A stretch of 64,000 nt of DNA, from NCBI RefSeq assembly GCF_003352005.1, contig NZ_CP024848.1:2489001-2553000 (forward strand), read 5' to 3'. This stretch comes from Oceanobacillus zhaokaii. Lineage in GTDB: Bacteria; Bacillota; Bacilli; Bacillales; Amphibacillaceae. The notes below the pieces were generated by a model. It saw only the letters and a program-made list of their open reading frames with translations. It searched no databases and was not told the origin of the DNA. This document shows positions 55,361 to 64,000 of the stretch, piece after piece. The translations under genes were made by a program, and so were the position numbers. Each line of letters begins with the position of its first letter. Within the stretch, counting starts at the first letter, position 1.

Positions 55361-55401
55361 TTGTAAAGTATATTTACAATGTTGTAAACATACTGTATAA
55401 G
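55361..55401 (+). promoter_or_regulatory. Activator promoter and probable upstream activating palindrome
   Basis: TTGTAAAGTATATTTACAA (55361-55379) is a perfect 7-5-7 inverted repeat. The TTGTAAA half-site occurs again at 55331 and 55382. TTTACA (55373-55378), 17 bases and TATAAG (55396-55401) form a sigma-A promoter for the activator gene, overlapping the palindrome. The site is about 110-140 bases from the -24/-12 promoter, a normal distance for a UAS. The overlap predicts autoregulation. Confidence 0.6.
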
Positions 55402-55429
55402 AATAATACAGCTCACGGGAGGTAGATTT

Positions 55430-56800
55430 ATGTCGAAGTCCCAATACTATCTTGATGCAATACTAGCTGCAGAAGATGATGCCATTACTGTTATCACTGC
55501 AGAGATGAAGGTACTTTTCTGGAACGATGCAGCAGTGAAAACCTACAATATCGACCAGTCAGCAATACTCCATAAACCGATTGGTGAGTTTTTTCACAAC
55601 GATGATTTAATGGTACTTAAGGTGCTGCAAACAAAAAAGGCAGTAAAGAATATGTACCATCAACCAAGAAAGGATAAGCATGTTGTCATTAATGCATCAC
55701 CTATTTATAATGATGAAAATGAACTGATTGGTGCAGTATCTATCGAAAGAGATATTTCCCAAATCGTGAAATTAAATGATAATCTGATACACACTTCAAC
55801 AGAATTATCCGAGCTAAGGCAAAAACTAATTACGAATAACGAGGATACCCCTTTCTCTAAATTAAAGGGAAGCAGTCCTGCTTTAAAACAAACAATTCAA
55901 ATTGCAAGTAAAGCTGCAAAGACTCATGCAACCACACTCATTCTAGGAGAAAGTGGCACTGGAAAGGAAATTTGCGCACGTGCTATTCATGAGGCGAGCT
56001 TGAAAAGCGATGGACCGTTTGTTCCCGTCAATTGCGGTGCTATCCCTAGTGCATTATTTGAAAGCGAACTATTTGGTTATGAAGGTGGATCATTCACTGG
56101 TGCAGATAAAGCTGGCAAGGCTGGAAAAATTGAAATGGCGGATGGTGGGACAATATTTCTTGATGAGGTTGGTGAGCTTCCATTAGATATGCAAGTTAAG
56201 CTGCTTCGTGTTCTGCAGGAAAATGTCGTCTATCGAATTGGTGATTCTTCGGGGAAAGAGATTAATGTTCGCTTCGTTGCCGCTACCAATCAGGATTTAG
56301 AACAACTAATGAAAGAGAAGAAATTCCGCAGCGATTTATTTTACCGGCTAAATGTAATTCAAATCATAATGCCGCCTTTACGAAACAGGATTAGCGATAT
56401 TCTTGAATTAGCAAACTTTTTCCTAAATCATTTTGCAGTTAAATATCAAGTAAGTCCCCCAGAAATGGAAACGGATGCATCTCAATTACTCCTTGACTAT
56501 CATTGGCCCGGAAATGTTCGCGAACTAAGGAATTTGATGGAGAGAATGATTATTCTATCTGAATCATCTGTTATTCACAAACATGATTTACTGCGATTAT
56601 TCAAGCAAGAAGCACCCGATGCCTTTTATGAATCCAAGGCGATTGACACGAAGAAACTACGGCGACAAATGGATAATATAGAAAAACAGCTAATCGAGGA
56701 AACACTGATAGAAATGAATGGAAATAAATCTGCTTCTGCAAGAAAACTAGGTATATCTAGGGTGACACTTTACAATAAAATAGAAAAATACGGTATTTGA
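55430..56800 (+). CDS. Sigma-54-dependent activator of proline catabolism (RocR-like)
   Basis: 456 residues: a PAS sensor domain (about 10-115; [20 protein letters not shown]), an AAA+ domain with Walker A GESGTGKE (173-180), sigma-54 contact loop GSFTGA (220-225; GAFTGA in most relatives), Walker [15 protein letters not shown] and [11 protein letters not shown], and a Fis-type helix-turn-helix at the end ([20 protein letters not shown]). It would remodel the SigL polymerase at the divergent -24/-12 promoter in response to proline or P5C. In B. subtilis, by contrast, the put operon uses PutR of the PucR family. Confidence 0.9.
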   Translation: MSKSQYYLDAILAAEDDAITVITAEMKVLFWNDAAVKTYNIDQSAILHKPIGEFFHNDDLMVLKVLQTKKAVKNMYHQPRKDKHVVINASPIYNDENELIGAVSIERDISQIVKLNDNLIHTSTELSELRQKLITNNEDTPFSKLKGSSPALKQTIQIASKAAKTHATTLILGESGTGKEICARAIHEASLKSDGPFVPVNCGAIPSALFESELFGYEGGSFTGADKAGKAGKIEMADGGTIFLDEVGELPLDMQVKLLRVLQENVVYRIGDSSGKEINVRFVAATNQDLEQLMKEKKFRSDLFYRLNVIQIIMPPLRNRISDILELANFFLNHFAVKYQVSPPEMETDASQLLLDYHWPGNVRELRNLMERMIILSESSVIHKHDLLRLFKQEAPDAFYESKAIDTKKLRRQMDNIEKQLIEETLIEMNGNKSASARKLGISRVTLYNKIEKYGI

Positions 56801-56810
56801 GTTAAATGCA

Positions 56811-56860
56811 AATGAAGCGAACCCAATTCCTTTCGAATGAGATTCGCTTCATTATTTTTT
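56811..56860 (+). terminator. Terminator of the activator gene
   Basis: Stem AATGAAGCGAA / TTCGCTTCATT followed by ATTTTTTC, 11 bases after the stop. Confidence 0.85.
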
Positions 56861-56916
56861 CAAATCTTCTCGTACCTCAACAATTAATCGATCAATGTTC
56901 CAAAGTAATTTTCCTA

Positions 56917-59900
56917 TTATTTAATAACAAACTTCGCCTGGCTGTACCCTTCCTTCGTCTTCTTAACCTCAAGCATTGCTGGGAACACGGTTTTCAGTTC
57001 ACCAACATGGGAAATAACTCCAATCATTCTCCCTGATTGCTGCAGGTCAATTAATGCATCAATTGCCTTTGTCAGCGATTCTTCATCTAATGAACCAAAG
57101 CCTTCATCAATAAACATCGTATCAATGGAAATATTCCCTTGGAAGCTTTGAATAACATCAGACATTCCGAGCGCTAAGGACAGTGATGCATTAAACTTCT
57201 CTCCACCAGACAATGTCTTCACATCACGTGCTTGTCCGGTATAGGAGTCATAAACGTCTAGTGCCAATCCACTTTGTCTGCCATGGGTTTCCTGGCGATC
57301 ACTGCGCATTAAGTAGAATTGTCCATTCGATAATCCGCGTAAGCGACCATTTGCAGCATCGATAATTTGTTCTAAATACTCAATTTGTAAGTATCGTTCA
57401 AAGGAGAGCTTCTGACTGTTATGCCCTCTCATAACATCATATAAATCTGCAATTGTTGCCAGCTGCTTTTCCTCATCTTCTACTTTACTTTGCGCATTTA
57501 TAATATTTTCTTTTAGCATGGAAGCTTCCTGCTTATTTTCTTTTGAAAGATTCAACTGTTGGAATGCATACTCATATGCCTGTTTTAATTCTGTCAATTC
57601 TTGTTCGAGTGAAGATAAATCTACTCTTGTCTTCTCCTTAAGAGAATCTCTTAATTCATTTACTTGCTGTGTCAAAGTGGAAAGAAGCTGATTAAATTGC
57701 TTCACTGCTTCCTTCCATTCTTGCTGCTGTTGTTCGGAAAGTCTAGCATGAGAATATGCTTCTATCGATCCGAAATTCGCATTGATTAATGCTTCCTTAA
57801 ATTGATTTTCAGACCGTTCACGTTTTTCCTTTGTTTCTTGTAATTGTTTTATTGCGTGAGATAGATCTGCTGCTGTTCGAGCCTGTTCTTCTTTTGCTTC
57901 TTGGTAATTAGCTTGTGCATCTTCCCACGCCTTCTGCATTGCTAATTTAAGGGTATGCTTTTCACTAATTTGTTTTTCTAATTCTGTTAAAACTCTTACC
58001 TCTTCTGGAATGTTCTTTATTCTTTCCTGATATACAGCAGCATCACTTTGATAAGCTGTTTTTATCTCATAATATGATTTTTCAATTTTGTCTTTTTTTG
58101 GCTCCAACTGTTTTATTTCCAATGATAATTTCTCTTGAGCTTCTTTTATTTTCTTGAGCTCGTCACGAAGGGTAATTAATTGTTTCTCGTCCTCACCTAA
58201 TCGTTTTCCTTCCAATATTAGCTGATCGATAATAACTGCTACATCCTGTAACGGAATATTATATGCACGAACCTCATGTTCCTTCTCCATAAGCTGTGTC
58301 TGATTTGCTCTTAGCTCTACTGTGGCATCACGGTAGTCACGATCTTTATTATCTAAATCACGTTTCAGGGCATCTAATTGTTCCTTAGTGACCATATCCA
58401 CTACTGCAACTGCTTTATTTGGATGTTCCAGGCTTCCACAGACTGGGCATGCCTCACCATCATGCAAATGCCCCGCCAACACGGTTGCTTGATTATTTAT
58501 CCATGATCCTTCTGCCTGCTGATAAGATTCTTTACTTTGTTCGAAAACTGCTTTCTTCGTTTGTACATCCTTGTCAAACTTATCCTGGGATTCCATCAGT
58601 TTACGATATGCCATCAGCACCTTTACCTTTTCACGCATTTCTTGCAATGTTTGGTGTTTCTCAGGTAACTTAGCTACCGCATCATCATCCGCTTTAATTT
58701 TTTCCTGATATACTTCCATTTGGTCTCGTTTTTCTTTTAGTACTGCTTTTGCTTGGTTTAAATCATTTAACGTTTGCTTTCCTTTATGTTCAAGTGTTTG
58801 TAAATGTTTTTTTCGATCATCTATTTCTTTTACGATAGGGAGATGATCATTTAATTGCTCTAATTCCTTACTAACTGTTTCTCGTTTCTCCTGATTTTTC
58901 TCTTCTAATTTGTAGTGTTCTTCCGCTTTCGCAATGTTATTCTCCGCTTTTTTCTTCGCTTCCTCTGCTAATGCTAGATTTCTTTGTTTTGCCTTTTCTT
59001 CTGTACGCCATTCGTTCAGCTGTTTTTCAAAAATCTCTATTTTATTTGCCCGTTCTGCCGCCTCCAGCTGTTCTTCTCTTTTAGCAACATGTGGAATCTG
59101 GGCCTGCTGCTCCTTTAGCTGATTTTCTTTATGATTCAATTCGGCAAAACGTTCATTTATTGCTTTTGATTGATGGAAAGCAGTTTGCTTCTTATCATGA
59201 ATTCGATAGGCTTCTTCATATTTTTCCTGGTCACTCTCAATTTTCTCAAGATAAAATTGAACCTCTTCTCCTAGTCCAGCAATAACTTGATTGACATTAT
59301 AGTATTCCGAAGTAAGCACATTAAATAATGATGATTGCTCTCGATTAGGCAAGACACTCATAATGTTTTGAATATAGTGATCTCTCGTTTGCTTGATTTT
59401 ATTGAAATTTTGTTCAACTTTATTCTTTTTATTTCTTAATAGCTCATTCAAACGTTGGTAATTTTCTGTTTTGAACAGCCTACGTAAGATAGCTTCTTTA
59501 TTTTCTGTTTTTGAGGTTAATAGTTTACGAAACTCACCTTGTGGAAGCATGGCAATTTGTTTAAATTGATCCTGTGTGAGACCTATGATTGCTTCAATTT
59601 TCTTATCGATTTCCGAAACAATTTGTCGATCAACACAAGGAACCTCTTTTCCGTCCCGCTGTTCAAAGAATTCATATCGTTCCCCGGTTTTCGACTTATT
59701 TCCTTGCTTCACATGCCCTATTTGACGAAGTATACGGTATACTTTTCCATTTAATTCAAATTCAAGCTCAACAGCTGTATTTGTATTATCGTCAGCAAAA
59801 TCGCTGCGAAGCATACGATTATCCTCGCGATCTGTTCCACTTGCACTGCCATATAAAGCAAAGCAAATCCCATCAAATATCGTCGTTTTCCCTGCACCAG

Positions 59901-60009
59901 TATTCCCGGAAATAACAAACAATTTATTTTCCCTTAGCTCTGTAAAATCAATTGTTTCTGTATATTTATACGGACCAAATGCGGTCATCGTTAATTTAAG
60001 TGGCTTCAA
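56917..60009 (-). CDS. sbcC: SbcC, ATPase subunit of the SbcCD nuclease
   Basis: 1030 residues, Rad50-like. The N-terminal ATPase half has Walker A SGNTGAGKTTIFDG. Long coiled coils flank a zinc hook CPVCGS at about residue 520. The C-terminal half has LSGGEKFNASLSLALGMS and Walker B DTMFIDEGFGSLD. With SbcD it opens hairpins and palindromes and trims DNA ends. The gene lies downstream of sbcD, but 449 bases of repeat DNA separate them, which is unusual for this normally tight pair. Confidence 0.95.
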   Translation of the reverse strand: MKPLKLTMTAFGPYKYTETIDFTELRENKLFVISGNTGAGKTTIFDGICFALYGSASGTDREDNRMLRSDFADDNTNTAVELEFELNGKVYRILRQIGHVKQGNKSKTGERYEFFEQRDGKEVPCVDRQIVSEIDKKIEAIIGLTQDQFKQIAMLPQGEFRKLLTSKTENKEAILRRLFKTENYQRLNELLRNKKNKVEQNFNKIKQTRDHYIQNIMSVLPNREQSSLFNVLTSEYYNVNQVIAGLGEEVQFYLEKIESDQEKYEEAYRIHDKKQTAFHQSKAINERFAELNHKENQLKEQQAQIPHVAKREEQLEAAERANKIEIFEKQLNEWRTEEKAKQRNLALAEEAKKKAENNIAKAEEHYKLEEKNQEKRETVSKELEQLNDHLPIVKEIDDRKKHLQTLEHKGKQTLNDLNQAKAVLKEKRDQMEVYQEKIKADDDAVAKLPEKHQTLQEMREKVKVLMAYRKLMESQDKFDKDVQTKKAVFEQSKESYQQAEGSWINNQATVLAGHLHDGEACPVCGSLEHPNKAVAVVDMVTKEQLDALKRDLDNKDRDYRDATVELRANQTQLMEKEHEVRAYNIPLQDVAVIIDQLILEGKRLGEDEKQLITLRDELKKIKEAQEKLSLEIKQLEPKKDKIEKSYYEIKTAYQSDAAVYQERIKNIPEEVRVLTELEKQISEKHTLKLAMQKAWEDAQANYQEAKEEQARTAADLSHAIKQLQETKEKRERSENQFKEALINANFGSIEAYSHARLSEQQQQEWKEAVKQFNQLLSTLTQQVNELRDSLKEKTRVDLSSLEQELTELKQAYEYAFQQLNLSKENKQEASMLKENIINAQSKVEDEEKQLATIADLYDVMRGHNSQKLSFERYLQIEYLEQIIDAANGRLRGLSNGQFYLMRSDRQETHGRQSGLALDVYDSYTGQARDVKTLSGGEKFNASLSLALGMSDVIQSFQGNISIDTMFIDEGFGSLDEESLTKAIDALIDLQQSGRMIGVISHVGELKTVFPAMLEVKKTKEGYSQAKFVIK

Positions 60010-60049
60010 TCTAGATTCCCCTCTCTATTTTCACTGCAGATTGCTTGAG

Positions 60050-60132
60050 TAGTTAAGAGAGTATTAAAAAACCTTCTTACTACAAGTGTACCGACGGCAG
60101 CCTTGTCACCGAAAGGCTTGGCTAAACTTTTG
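60050..60132 (+). repeat. Repeat family C, copy 3 (diverged)
   Basis: AGTTAAGAGAG, CTTCTTACTACAAGTG, then CAGCCTTGTCACCGAAAGGC and TTGGCTAAACTTTTGTTC align block by block with 27682-27768 read on the minus strand. It lies just downstream of sbcD relative to transcription, before sbcC. Confidence 0.65.
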
Positions 60133-60164
60133 TTCTATGAAAAGAGAAAATGTATAAAAATCCC

Positions 60165-60400
60165 TCTATTACAACTCTTATGACAGAATTGGCCTCGTCC
60201 AGCTCCAGCGCTAAAGCTGTAGCGAGACTTCCTTCACCTTCGTACGATAAAGAAGACTTGCCGATTGGTGAAACCAGAGGCTTAGTCGCACTTATACCCT
60301 TGTGGTGTAAGTCAACATCGATTCGCTATGTTAAGGATGGCCGACTAAAAGCAGGCTTTGCCAACGTCGGCATACCCCTAATGTGAAGGGGCATGTTTCC
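60165..60400 (+). repeat. Repeat family D, single copy in the window
   Basis: A block rich in short stems: TCCAGCTCCAGCGC, ACTTCCTTCACCTTCGTACG, AAGAAGACTTGCCGATTGGTG, CCCTTGTGGTGTAAGTCAAC, ATCGATTCGCTATGTTAAGG, and a CCCCT/AGGGG hairpin at the end. Blocks like these recur in intergenic regions of many Bacillaceae genomes as far as I remember; there is no second copy here. The open frame across it (60150-60386) is not a convincing gene. Beyond it to 60458 nothing is seen. Confidence 0.5.
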
Positions 60401-60458
60401 TTTATCTCCTACGGTTCAGTCCAGTCCATACGTCGCTAAACTAGCTTTAAGCTTTTGT

Positions 60459-61649
60459 CTAAGAAATCACTTCTGTTTGTTTTGTACTTTCTCCTGTTTC
60501 ATTCTCTTCTTTTAGAAGCTCATCAAGCACGTCGATAAGGATTTCCTCTGTTTCTGCAGTTGCTTCTGCACCCTTAACTTCCTTATAGAACGCCCTAAAG
60601 AGATCAATATCACTTAGTTTGCTTCTGTTTTCTGAGGCGTTCCCTACCGATTGCATCGTCGTTAACGAATAGTTTTTTCGTTCGACATGCATAGCATTTG
60701 GATAAACGGAACGAACCTTCTCCATTGGGGAAAGAACGGGTGTCTCATCCAGCAATTTAATAAATACATAATCCTCATTTACCGGTTGTTTCAGAAGATC
60801 ATCCAATGTTCCTTCAACCGTTCGCATCTCGTGTTTGGGAGTGAGCAACCGTTTTTCAATTGCAACATTTCCATCAGCATCCATTTCGACAACATGGAAG
60901 CCTTTTTTATGATATTCTTCAGAAATAGAATATTTTAATATCGATCCAGAATAGCGAATCTTCTCAGCCAATACATGATGTGCCTGATGCAAATGACCAA
61001 GTGCCGTATAATGAAACGGCTCGAAATGGTGGGCATCGACATACTCTGCTCCACCAATTGACAACGGACGTTCGGAATCGCTCGTATTCTCCTCTACCTC
61101 GCCAAATGGTGTGACAAATGCATGTCCAACAAATATGTGACGGCTAGCTGGATCCATATCTTCAGTAATACGCGCAACAATTTCCCTTGCCGCATCATTA
61201 TGCGTACGAATGTCTTCAACTTCTAAGACATTCCTTACTACACTTGGATCACAATATGGCACGAGATGAAATTGTACCGTTCCGTGTGCGTCATGCAATG
61301 TAATAGGTTCAGAATCCTTAGTGAAGTTCCCAACGATATGCAACCCATTTTTCTTCATAATACTACTGCCAAAATTTAATCTCCCAGGACTATCATGGTT
61401 GCCCGCCACCGCTAAAACTGGTGTTCGTAATTCAATAACAATTTTTTGCAATACCTCATCCAATAAATGAACCGCATCTGTCGGTGGAACCGCACGATCA
61501 TATAAATCCCCCGCAATAATGACTGCATCAGGCTTCTCTATTTTAACCATGTCAATAAATTGTTCTAAAATATAGCGTTGGTCCTCTGTCATATAAACAC
61601 CTTGTACTAATTTCCCTAAATGCCAGTCAGCTGTATGGAAAAATTTCAT
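60459..61649 (-). CDS. sbcD: SbcD, nuclease subunit of the SbcCD complex
   Basis: 396 residues from ATG 61649 (AAGGGG eight bases upstream; the frame extends 11 codons further without a signal). Mre11-type calcineurin-like phosphoesterase: MKFFHTADWHLGKL, IIAGDLYDRAVPP, AVAGNHDSPGRL, VGHAFV and TALGHLHQAHHV supply the di-metal ligands. It partners SbcC in DNA end processing. Confidence 0.94.
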   Translation of the reverse strand: MKFFHTADWHLGKLVQGVYMTEDQRYILEQFIDMVKIEKPDAVIIAGDLYDRAVPPTDAVHLLDEVLQKIVIELRTPVLAVAGNHDSPGRLNFGSSIMKKNGLHIVGNFTKDSEPITLHDAHGTVQFHLVPYCDPSVVRNVLEVEDIRTHNDAAREIVARITEDMDPASRHIFVGHAFVTPFGEVEENTSDSERPLSIGGAEYVDAHHFEPFHYTALGHLHQAHHVLAEKIRYSGSILKYSISEEYHKKGFHVVEMDADGNVAIEKRLLTPKHEMRTVEGTLDDLLKQPVNEDYVFIKLLDETPVLSPMEKVRSVYPNAMHVERKNYSLTTMQSVGNASENRSKLSDIDLFRAFYKEVKGAEATAETEEILIDVLDELLKEENETGESTKQTEVIS

Positions 61650-61965
61650 AAACCATTCCCCTTCCATTTTAATTATTATCATAAACCATTATTTTAGGTT
61701 AAACTATCATTCTAAAAGTCTAATCTTATTCTAACACGATGCACTTAAATTCTATTATGTCGAGTCGCTTTATTTAAGATAATCGAATGACAAACATTAG
61801 TCAAAAACATAAAATACAATTTTCATAGAAAAATATGCATTAAAGAAGTTAAATCCCCGATCAAATTTTCTATTTAATTGGGGATTGAGTAATTTTATTA
61901 TAAATAATGGATGAAAAATATATAAATATACAAAATTTAATTATGATAATAGACTCTCGTAACAA
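61650..61965. other. Intergenic stretch without a gene
   Basis: AT-rich, no open frame of note. One hairpin AATCCCC / GGGGATT (61852-61886) with further pairing inside (AAATT/AATT) and a T-rich 3' side. No promoter for sbcD could be named with confidence. Confidence 0.5.
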
Positions 61966-62001
61966 AGAAATACTAACCTAAGAATGGTTAGTATTTCTAG
62001 T
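61966..62001. terminator. Terminator of the exporter-like gene
   Basis: A perfect 13-bp stem (AGAAATACTAACC / GGTTAGTATTTCT) with a 7-nt loop, ending four bases from the stop of the following minus-strand gene. Confidence 0.75.
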
Positions 62002-63057
62002 TTAATTTTTATTTTCCTTCGCCTCTTTTATTCTTACTAGCCTTTCTAATTTATCAAGCTCAAAGAATAATTCTACAATACTATTAGCTATTGGAAAGAC
62101 GAAGGTCCATTTATCAAATTCCGATCCTTGTAATTCTTCAATTAAATTATTAATTGTTACTTGCATCGCTGCCTTTGTTTCTTTTTGTAAATCTTTATCT
62201 AAGATTATTTTATTTTCATACAAGAGAACGATATTCTCACTATAATTATTAATCTCTTTGACTAACTTATTAATTAAATATGCTTTATGTTCCTGAATTG
62301 TCTCGATCTCTTTCATATTCTTCTCGAGTTCTATAATTAATGTGTGTTTTTTAATTAGCACTTGGATCATATGTTTATAAATAATGATATTCCTTAAGAA
62401 GCTAAGCTTATTTTTGATAATCAAACTATTTCGTTCATCCGAAATAATCTCGTAATAATTCTTTGCATCATTAATTAATTTCTCGATTTGCTGATCTTCT
62501 TCCTTCATCTGCGGAACATTCATCGTTTCATTTGGAATGACACGCAACAAGAAGTTTGTTTTCTCGCTCGCTTTTTTAATAATCTTAAATAAGTTCTTCT
62601 GATGGTCTGGCGGAAAAACGAGCACATTCGTAATTAATGCAGAAAGTACTCCAATAGTTACCAAAGATAGTCGCTGAACAATATATAGAATACTAATCCC
62701 TTCTCCAGCTCCATTTGCAAGCATTAAAGTAACAATTGTTAACACGGTCAAACTTACGGTTTTATTTAAACCAAGCTTGATATTGATTGCAATCGAAATA
62801 ATTACGACTGCCCCAACAGAAAGTGGATGATTTCCTAGCAAAAGCGTACCAAGAATTGCAAATACTGAGCCAACACTATTTGAAATAACAACTTCTTTAA
62901 GATAGTCATAGGTGCGCATAATCGAAGGCTGCATTGCTATTACAGCAGCGATTGCCGCTACAATTTCCAGCTTCAGCCCAAGCATCCCTGTAATGATTAA
63001 TGTTAACGTAACTGCAAGGCCCGTTTTTACCATACGCGGACCAATATTGAATTCCAT
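62002..63057 (-). CDS. Aromatic acid exporter family protein (ArAE/DUF939)
   Basis: 351 residues from ATG 63057 (AGAGGTG upstream; the GTG three codons before overlaps that signal). About six N-terminal membrane helices (GPRMVKTGLAVTLTLIITGMLG, AIAAVIAMQPSIMRTYDYL, up to LITNVLVFPPDHQ, residue 155), followed by a cytoplasmic helical region of about 190 residues rich in Lys, Glu and Ile. This is the YqjA/DUF939 layout. These proteins are thought to export aromatic carboxylates; direct proof for this branch is lacking. Confidence 0.82.
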   Translation of the reverse strand: MEFNIGPRMVKTGLAVTLTLIITGMLGLKLEIVAAIAAVIAMQPSIMRTYDYLKEVVISNSVGSVFAILGTLLLGNHPLSVGAVVIISIAINIKLGLNKTVSLTVLTIVTLMLANGAGEGISILYIVQRLSLVTIGVLSALITNVLVFPPDHQKNLFKIIKKASEKTNFLLRVIPNETMNVPQMKEEDQQIEKLINDAKNYYEIISDERNSLIIKNKLSFLRNIIIYKHMIQVLIKKHTLIIELEKNMKEIETIQEHKAYLINKLVKEINNYSENIVLLYENKIILDKDLQKETKAAMQVTINNLIEELQGSEFDKWTFVFPIANSIVELFFELDKLERLVRIKEAKENKN

Positions 63058-63255
63058 TTTTCGCACCTCTAATAGTTAATGAATAATCGAAGCTCCTATA
63101 ACAATATGATGAAGAGATTCTCTTTATTCTTATGCTTAATTTTTCATATAATACTAACCTATTATAGTTATATACTTCTTGCATTTCAATCTAAATATTT
63201 ATCAATTTCCCTGCTTTTTAAAATCCTTCGTACAATAAGATTTCAGAATAAAATT

Positions 63256-63286
63256 AAAACCCTGTGCAAAATTCACAGGGTTTTAC
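63256..63286. terminator. Terminator of the HMG-CoA synthase gene
   Basis: A perfect 11-bp stem (AAAACCCTGTG / CACAGGGTTTT) with a 7-nt loop, 31 bases after the mvaS stop. Confidence 0.8.
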
Positions 63287-63314
63287 CGAGTATTCTTATA
63301 TAATAGCTTTGAAC

Positions 63315-64000
63315 CTATCTTTCTTTATTTACGTACAATCTCATATGATCTGCCATCCCTGATAAGCAAATAGTCGCAGGATCCTTATCAATATCTAGCT
63401 CAATCCTTGAACCATCAACTGGTAAAGATTCTTGGAAAATTTCTTCATATTTACCGACACTTACTTCTTTCCTTGATGCAAATAAATTCGAATGGCTTTC
63501 AACGTTTAAATGTGCTTTAAAATCAGGTTGCAGAATACCCGTAAAGAACTCGCCTACCGCACCTGAACCATAGCTGAATAAACCGATTCGTGAACCTTCC
63601 TTCAAGTCTTCTTTTTGCTCAAGCAAGGAAAGCAGACTTAAATATAAGGCGCCAGTATAAATATTGCCGACATTTTTATTATATGTCTTGCTAATCTCAT
63701 AGTTCGCTAATAAGCGCTCTTTATCCGCTTCGCTTCCCTCATCCAAAATGGTTCTCAATGCTTTAAGACCCATTTTTGTATATGGAAGGTGATAGCAAAT
63801 CGCTTCAAAGTCTTCGATTGAATGACCCGTTTTTTCTTTATACGCTTCCCATACTTTCGAGAAGAATGCAATGTACTGCTCATTTGAAAATTTTCCATCT
63901 ACATATGCTTGGTCTGAGTATGTTGGACGCCAAAAATCCATAATATCTGCAGTTAAAAAGGCACTTTGGTCTTCTAATGCCATAATCTTTGGTTCTGCAC
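63315..64000 (-). CDS. mvaS: Hydroxymethylglutaryl-CoA synthase, C-terminal part
   Basis: The frame is open to the window edge; 228 residues are visible and the start is outside. YHLPYTKMGLKALRTI, NKNVGNIYTGALYLSLLSLL and IGLFSYGSGAVGEFF match the C-terminal half of MvaS, including the substrate-binding His in YHLP and the Y-G-S-G loop. It condenses acetyl-CoA with acetoacetyl-CoA to HMG-CoA, the second step of the mevalonate pathway. B. subtilis makes isoprenoids by the MEP route and lacks it, so this marks a different lineage. Confidence 0.92.
   Translation of the reverse strand, partial: AEPKIMALEDQSAFLTADIMDFWRPTYSDQAYVDGKFSNEQYIAFFSKVWEAYKEKTGHSIEDFEAICYHLPYTKMGLKALRTILDEGSEADKERLLANYEISKTYNKNVGNIYTGALYLSLLSLLEQKEDLKEGSRIGLFSYGSGAVGEFFTGILQPDFKAHLNVESHSNLFASRKEVSVGKYEEIFQESLPVDGSRIELDIDKDPATICLSGMADHMRLYVNKER

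Noticed and set aside
60150..60386. Plus-strand frame of 78 codons
   Set aside because: It lies across repeat family D, with no initiation signal and no protein-like pattern.
1..64000. CRISPR arrays, tRNA and rRNA genes, intact insertion sequences, prophage
   Set aside because: I looked for evenly spaced direct repeats, cloverleaf-type sequences and transposase or integrase motifs and saw none. The dispersed repeats are few, long and irregularly placed.

Overview
The window comes from a low-GC Gram-positive bacterium of the family Bacillaceae. The gene order acuABC / motSP-ccpA-aroA(G) / ytxHG / murC / sftA / ytpRQP / ytoQ / ytoP / ytzB / ytnP matches the Bacillus subtilis acuA-ytnP region. 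Shine-Dalgarno sequences are strong, TTG and GTG starts are frequent, and there are probable spore and sigma-54 (SigL) features. A Na+-type MotPS stator, several Na+-coupled carriers, an acidic protein tail and a repetitive LEA-like protein suggest a halo- or alkalitolerant Oceanobacillus/Virgibacillus/Ornithinibacillus-like organism; this placement is inference.

Layout. 1-7.5 kb: the 3' part of a class A PBP gene, then acuABC (acetyl-CoA synthetase control) with a cre-like site, a decayed intergenic stretch, and a MurE-like ligase paired with an amino-acid racemase. 7.7-15.2 kb: motS-motP, ccpA, aroG, a large FtsA/PilM-like protein with a modular C-terminus, ytxH and ytxG. 15.8-27.6 kb: murC, nicotinate phosphoribosyltransferase, sftA, ytpRQP, a lipoprotein, ytoQ, a DUF84 NTPase, ytoP, ytzB and ytnP. 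27.8-38.8 kb: an accessory region with a ring-cleaving dioxygenase, a MerR-like regulator, a small stress protein, a sodium:solute symporter with a small membrane partner, an ECF sigma/anti-sigma pair, a BASS transporter, YneR-like and YbaK proteins, a Ser/Arg-rich repeat protein convergent with a eukaryotic-like kinase, and a VanZ protein. 38.8-45.4 kb: a urease locus (ureABCEF, then ureGD beyond a repeat-filled gap) with a divergent urea transporter. 45.5-49.7 kb: a thiamine-precursor ABC transporter with a thiamine-binding protein and TatD-family hydrolase under a TPP riboswitch. 50-56.8 kb: a polar amino acid ABC transporter, then proline catabolism (P5C dehydrogenase, proline dehydrogenase) behind a sigma-54 promoter with a divergent sigma-54 activator. 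56.9-64 kb: sbcC and sbcD separated by repeats, an aromatic-acid-exporter-like protein and the 3' part of HMG-CoA synthase.

The intergenic spaces hold at least five families of structured repeats. Four recur inside the window (families A, B, C and E, nine copies in total). A fifth (D) is seen once. They sit in otherwise conserved operons (ureF/ureG, sbcD/sbcC, ccpA/motP).

The most interesting points are the Ser/Arg-repeat protein and kinase pair at 36.4-37.5 kb (a CotG-like substrate and kinase candidate), the divergent MurE-like ligase with a racemase at 4.8-7.0 kb, and the FtsA-like protein with tandem C-terminal modules at 12-14 kb. No tRNA, rRNA, CRISPR array, intact insertion sequence or prophage was seen.
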